64,000 nucleotides of DNA from Mycoavidus sp. HKI (GTDB lineage Bacteria; Pseudomonadota; Gammaproteobacteria; Burkholderiales; Burkholderiaceae), in NCBI RefSeq assembly GCF_020023735.2, contig NZ_CP076444.2:1813501-1877500 (forward strand). The letters are read 5' to 3'. Shown piece by piece: positions 60,784 through 64,000 of the stretch. Below the pieces are notes generated by a model. That model was not told where the DNA came from, searched no databases, and was given only the letters and a program-made list of their open reading frames with translations. Numbering within the stretch: position 1 is the first letter of the stretch; each line of letters opens with the position of its first letter. The position numbers and the translations under genes were made by a program.

Positions 60784-61563
60784 CTACTTTATCGCAAAGG
60801 CGGCCAGATATTCAGCCCAATGCGCGCCAACTTCAGCGGCTAACGCCTCTTTAACCAGCATCACTTCCTGCTCATATTCTTGCGGCGTAAAGCCCCCCCG
60901 CATTTGCTGGAAGCGGCAGTACATTAAATACGTATTGACCACATCCGTTTCGCAATAACGACGAATTTCATCGATCCGCCCTTCGCTAAAAGCCTGCCAG
61001 ACCTGGCTCCCATCCATCCCCAGTTTGCCAGGAAAGCCACAGAGCTTAGCCAGTGCATCAAGCGGTGCGTTGGCGCGTGGCTGATAGAGGGCAAGTAAAT
61101 CCATCAAATCCGTATGGCGAGTATGGTAACGGCTGATGTAGTTATTCCATTTAAAATCGCGATCATCTTCGCCCAGGTCCCAGTACTTTGGCGCCGCGAC
61201 GCCATTCACCAATGCACGATAGTGCAGTGCCGGCAAATCAAACCCGCCACCATTCCAGGACACCATCTGCGGGCTATATTTTTCGATGATGCGAAAAAAT
61301 AATTGGATCAGCGTCGCTTCCGAATCTTTGCCGGTACCGAGCGATTTTACCCGGAAACCTTCCTTGTCTCTGAAGACACAAGCAATCGCAACCACCCGAT
61401 GCAAATAATGCGGCAAAAAATCGGAGCCGGTTTTTTCGCGGCGAGCAGCAAACGCACGTTGCGCCACTTCTTCGTCAGACAGGGTTGCGGGCCAACCTTC
61501 CAACTGGCGCACGCCCGCAATATCAGGAATCGTTTCAATATCAAAAACTAAAATAGGTGTCAC
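60784..61563 (-). CDS. 3'-5' exonuclease of the PF10108 family
   Basis: 259 residues, RNase H-like fold. The DEDD acids are in VFDIETIPD, SWNGGGFDLPALHYRA, DLMDLLA and YCETDVVNTYLMY. It is annotated as a predicted exonuclease linked to polysaccharide genes; substrate unknown. The GTG start overlaps the rpoS stop (GTGA), so it is translated with rpoS. Confidence 0.9.
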   Translation of the reverse strand: MTPILVFDIETIPDIAGVRQLEGWPATLSDEEVAQRAFAARREKTGSDFLPHYLHRVVAIACVFRDKEGFRVKSLGTGKDSEATLIQLFFRIIEKYSPQMVSWNGGGFDLPALHYRALVNGVAAPKYWDLGEDDRDFKWNNYISRYHTRHTDLMDLLALYQPRANAPLDALAKLCGFPGKLGMDGSQVWQAFSEGRIDEIRRYCETDVVNTYLMYCRFQQMRGGFTPQEYEQEVMLVKEALAAEVGAHWAEYLAAFAIK

Positions 61564-62651
61564 AGCATTGCGTCCTTACGTACGCCATTAGAGATGAAAT
61601 AACGCTTTAAGCGCACCATTGCTTCTTGCTGAATTTGCCGCACCCGCTCACGCGTCAAGTCCATTTCGTCAGCCACTTCCTCAAGGGTCGCAGGTTCAAC
61701 ATTACCTAAGCCAAAACGGCGCTCAATCACATGCCGATGCTTGTCCGGCAGACGCGCTAACCAAGCACGCATCAATTGCTCAAGCTCGCGTTGCTGGATC
61801 TTAGCCTCAGGCAATTGGCTCTGCTCGTCAGATAGAAAATCAAGCAAACTACTGCCCGGATCTAATTCTAGCGGCGCATCGAGCGAAGTCGTGCGTTCGC
61901 CTAAGGCCAGAATATCGGACACTTCATCGACCGTCTTGCCCGTCAGATGAGCAATATCATCCACACTCGCGTCACGTTGATCAGAGGGGCCGTCGGCATT
62001 CGCCGCGCTTTTTTCTAAATGACGTTTAGCTCGCAAGACTTGATTTAACTCGCGAATGACATGGACCGGCAAACGCACAGTGCGCGCTTGATTCATAATG
62101 GCACGCTCAACACTTTGCCTAATCCACCACGTCGCATAAGTAGAAAAACGAAACCCTCGCTGCGGCTCGAATTTGCTGATTGCGTGCATCAGCCCGAGGT
62201 TGCCTTCTTCGATTAAATCCAGTAGCGGAACGCCGCGGTTTAAGTAACCTTTAGCAATGCTGACGACTAGACGCAAATTACGCTCAATCATGATTTGCCG
62301 GGCTTCAAAGTCTCCCTGCTGCGCACAGGTTGCATAGTGCTGTTCTTCGAGCACCGTCAGCAAAGGCTTAGCGCTAATTCGATTTAAGTAATGCTGAATC
62401 GTGTCGGCAGTTAATTCAGACCGTAACAGCGCTTTAAAATCACTTGGGTCTGGCTCATCAACGGCCAACGCATCTGGCTCACGTTGGTTTTCATTTTCGT
62501 CGATTGCCTCTTCGTCAAGCGCCTCTTCAGCCGCCTCACTGTCTCGCTCAAATAGCAAATCAGTGGCCTCTTCCGAGTTTAATACCTCATCCAGCTGACT
62601 CAATCGTGAATCAGCTATCGGGTACGACTGCGAGCGCTTTGAGTTCGGCAT
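61560..62651 (-). CDS. rpoS: RNA polymerase sigma factor RpoS
   Basis: 363 residues. Region 2 is MIERNLRLVVSIAKGYLNRGVPLLDLIEEGNLGLMHAI...FSTYATWWIRQSVERAI, and region 4.2 is TLEEVADEMDLTRERVRQIQQEAM. An acidic 60-residue N-terminal extension precedes region 1.2, usual for beta-proteobacteria. It directs stationary-phase and stress transcription. The pcm-nlpD-rpoS order is conserved, and the promoter for rpoS is often inside nlpD. Its presence contrasts with the missing rpoN. Confidence 0.96.
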   Translation of the reverse strand: MPNSKRSQSYPIADSRLSQLDEVLNSEEATDLLFERDSEAAEEALDEEAIDENENQREPDALAVDEPDPSDFKALLRSELTADTIQHYLNRISAKPLLTVLEEQHYATCAQQGDFEARQIMIERNLRLVVSIAKGYLNRGVPLLDLIEEGNLGLMHAISKFEPQRGFRFSTYATWWIRQSVERAIMNQARTVRLPVHVIRELNQVLRAKRHLEKSAANADGPSDQRDASVDDIAHLTGKTVDEVSDILALGERTTSLDAPLELDPGSSLLDFLSDEQSQLPEAKIQQRELEQLMRAWLARLPDKHRHVIERRFGLGNVEPATLEEVADEMDLTRERVRQIQQEAMVRLKRYFISNGVRKDAML

Positions 62652-62671
62652 ATTGACTTGAAAGAGCTAAC

Positions 62672-63538
62672 TTATTGGGGAGTGGATAAATACTTCATTG
62701 GATCTACCGGCTTGCCCTGCTGACGCACTTCAAAATGCAACATCACGCGATTTGCATCGCTATTTCCCATCTCGGCAATTTTTTGCCCCTTGGCTACGGC
62801 CTCACCTTCCTTAACGAAAAGCGCTCTATTATGCGCATAAGCCGTTAAAAATGTAACATCATGCTTGATAATGATCAAATTGCCGTAACCTCTCAAGCCA
62901 TTGCCGGCATACACCACCCGGCCTTCAGCCGCAGCTGAGATTGGCGTTCCGACAATACCACCAATATCCAAGCCTTTATTTTTTAACTCATCAAAAGTAC
63001 CCAGGATTGGGCCCCGCACCGGCCATGCAAAGGCAATTGCACTCGCGGCCGGAAGCGCTGTCTGCGTAGTACCTGGCCCAATATTTGCGACAGGGGGAGC
63101 CGCGCCGTAAAGGTTGGCGCCGCCGCCATCCAGCGAACGCACCTCAACCGCGCCATCTGCCACCGGCGCCGTCGAGACACCCGGTGTATTCGGCGCGGGT
63201 TCCGCACCTGGCGGCACGACGCGCAACAGTTGGTCAACTGCGATTTGAGACGAGCTTTGCAGATTATTCCACGCCACAACATCCTGATAATGCTGACCAT
63301 GTTCAAGGGCAATTCGATAGAGCGTGTCACCTAACTTCACGCGGTAGTAGCCGGGAGGCGGCGACGATGGCGCCAAGGCTAACTGGCTAGCCAATGCACT
63401 CGCCTCAAAACGGTCGCTGATGGGCGCATTGATAAGTCGCGTCGAACACGCACCAAAGGCCAGCAGCGACAAGGCGCAAAGGATGCCCTGAAAAATCGCT
63501 GGACCGCGGGATATACCCAATCTTTGCAACGTAACCAT
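62672..63538 (-). CDS. nlpD: Murein hydrolase activator NlpD-like lipoprotein
   Basis: 288 residues. A lipoprotein signal ends in LLAFGAC. A LysM domain (YYRVKLGDTLYRIALEHGQ...) and a degenerate M23/LytM domain follow (NKGLDIGGIVGTPISAAAEGRVVYAG). The catalytic His before the Asp is replaced by Asn, as in E. coli NlpD, so it should activate amidases without cutting. The ATG at 63538 is five bases from the pcm stop. It precedes rpoS. Confidence 0.92.
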   Translation of the reverse strand: MVTLQRLGISRGPAIFQGILCALSLLAFGACSTRLINAPISDRFEASALASQLALAPSSPPPGYYRVKLGDTLYRIALEHGQHYQDVVAWNNLQSSSQIAVDQLLRVVPPGAEPAPNTPGVSTAPVADGAVEVRSLDGGGANLYGAAPPVANIGPGTTQTALPAASAIAFAWPVRGPILGTFDELKNKGLDIGGIVGTPISAAAEGRVVYAGNGLRGYGNLIIIKHDVTFLTAYAHNRALFVKEGEAVAKGQKIAEMGNSDANRVMLHFEVRQQGKPVDPMKYLSTPQ

Positions 63539-63543
63539 CAATT

Positions 63544-64000
63544 TCAAATCACTCCGGATTTCAAGGGGACAAAAAAAACGCGATCGAGTCTTGACTCGCG
63601 CCATTGGGTGGCTGAGACACGTTCAATCAGCGTCAAAACTTGTGTTTCATTGCTTGTTTCTTGCTCGGCGGGGATCACCACGGGTGCGATCAAACGCCCG
63701 CCAACCGCAAGCTGCTCAAGCAACCTATCGGGAATACCGATGCCAGCCGCGGCAATAATAATCGCATCAAACGGCGCCGCCGCCGGCAAGCCCAAGCAAC
63801 CATCACCATAATGTAGCCGAAGATTCGCTACGCGTAGCGGGCGCAGGTTTTTTTTAGCGCGCTCAAACAACGGCCGCACCCGCTCAATCGAATAGACTTC
63901 GCTCGCGACATGGCTCAGCACGGCAGCCTGATAGCCGCAGCCGGTGCCAATTTCAAGCACTTTTTCCAGCGCCCTGTCGGCAGCGGCCAGTTCAATCATC
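63544..64000 (-). CDS. pcm: Protein-L-isoaspartate O-methyltransferase (3' part, start beyond the window)
   Basis: About 150 C-terminal residues are visible; the N-terminus lies past base 64000. The SAM-binding motif is [27 protein letters not shown], and [30 protein letters not shown] is the motif-II/III region. It methylates damaged isoaspartyl residues for repair. First gene here of the pcm-nlpD-rpoS unit. Confidence 0.93.
   Translation of the reverse strand, partial: MIELAAADRALEKVLEIGTGCGYQAAVLSHVASEVYSIERVRPLFERAKKNLRPLRVANLRLHYGDGCLGLPAAAPFDAIIIAAAGIGIPDRLLEQLAVGGRLIAPVVIPAEQETSNETQVLTLIERVSATQWRESRLDRVFFVPLKSGVI

Overview
The window looks like the chromosome of a member of the Burkholderiaceae with a moderately reduced, insertion-sequence-scarred genome. 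Conserved blocks keep the Burkholderia gene order (lptCAB-hpf-ptsN-hprK-rapZ, pcm-nlpD-rpoS, rubredoxin-yqgE-ruvX-pyrR-pyrB-pyrC'-plsC, groES-groEL). The sequence is AT-richer by eye than free-living Burkholderia, rpoN is missing from its usual place, pilY1 is missing from the minor-pilin cluster, and there are NLR-like NACHT/WD40 genes. Together these point to an intracellular relative such as the fungal endosymbiont Mycoavidus. That assignment is inference and was not checked against a database.

Layout. 1-5.8 kb (minus): nitrogen-PTS and ribosome-hibernation genes, LPS export (lptC, lptA, lptB) and the Kdo precursor genes kdsC and kdsD. 5.9-13.1 kb: glnS, pdxH, cfa, then msrA with an ABC exporter (minus), then three small envelope-stress-type genes. 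13.1-16.1 kb (minus): a type IV minor-pilin cluster (fimT, pilV, pilW, pilX, pilE). 16.3-18.9 kb: a zinc/manganese-type ABC importer. 29.3-35.2 kb (minus): a complete RND tripartite efflux operon. 35.3-36.6 kb (minus): an FTR1 iron permease plus cupredoxin behind a Fur box. 36.7-40 kb: a glycosyltransferase and an ABC exporter. 40.8-41.9 kb: copper delivery to cytochrome oxidase (Sco, PCuAC). 41.9-45.3 kb (minus): the dTDP-rhamnose operon rfbBACD, then apaH. 53.2-58.4 kb (minus): lipid and pyrimidine genes. 58.5-60.7 kb (minus): groESL under a perfect CIRCE operator. 60.8-64 kb (minus): exonuclease, rpoS, nlpD, pcm.

Two accessory islands interrupt this core. The first (18.9-29.3 kb) holds a giant NLR-like gene broken by an IS5-type element and by one amber codon. 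It also holds an IS701 transposase remnant, a frameshifted secreted-protein gene, and an intact IS50/Tn5-type element with a 9-bp target duplication. The second (46.5-53.2 kb) holds a serine recombinase, an HTH fragment, two perfect palindromes and an intact 1740-codon paralogue. That protein has a TPR-like N-terminus, a TIR/SEFIR-like domain, a NACHT NTPase, pentapeptide repeats and about 16 WD40 repeats. Fourteen of the WD40 repeats are exact 126-bp units. The two paralogues share their upstream region but have separately homogenised WD40 arrays. This resembles fungal heterokaryon-incompatibility NLRs and is the most notable system in the window.
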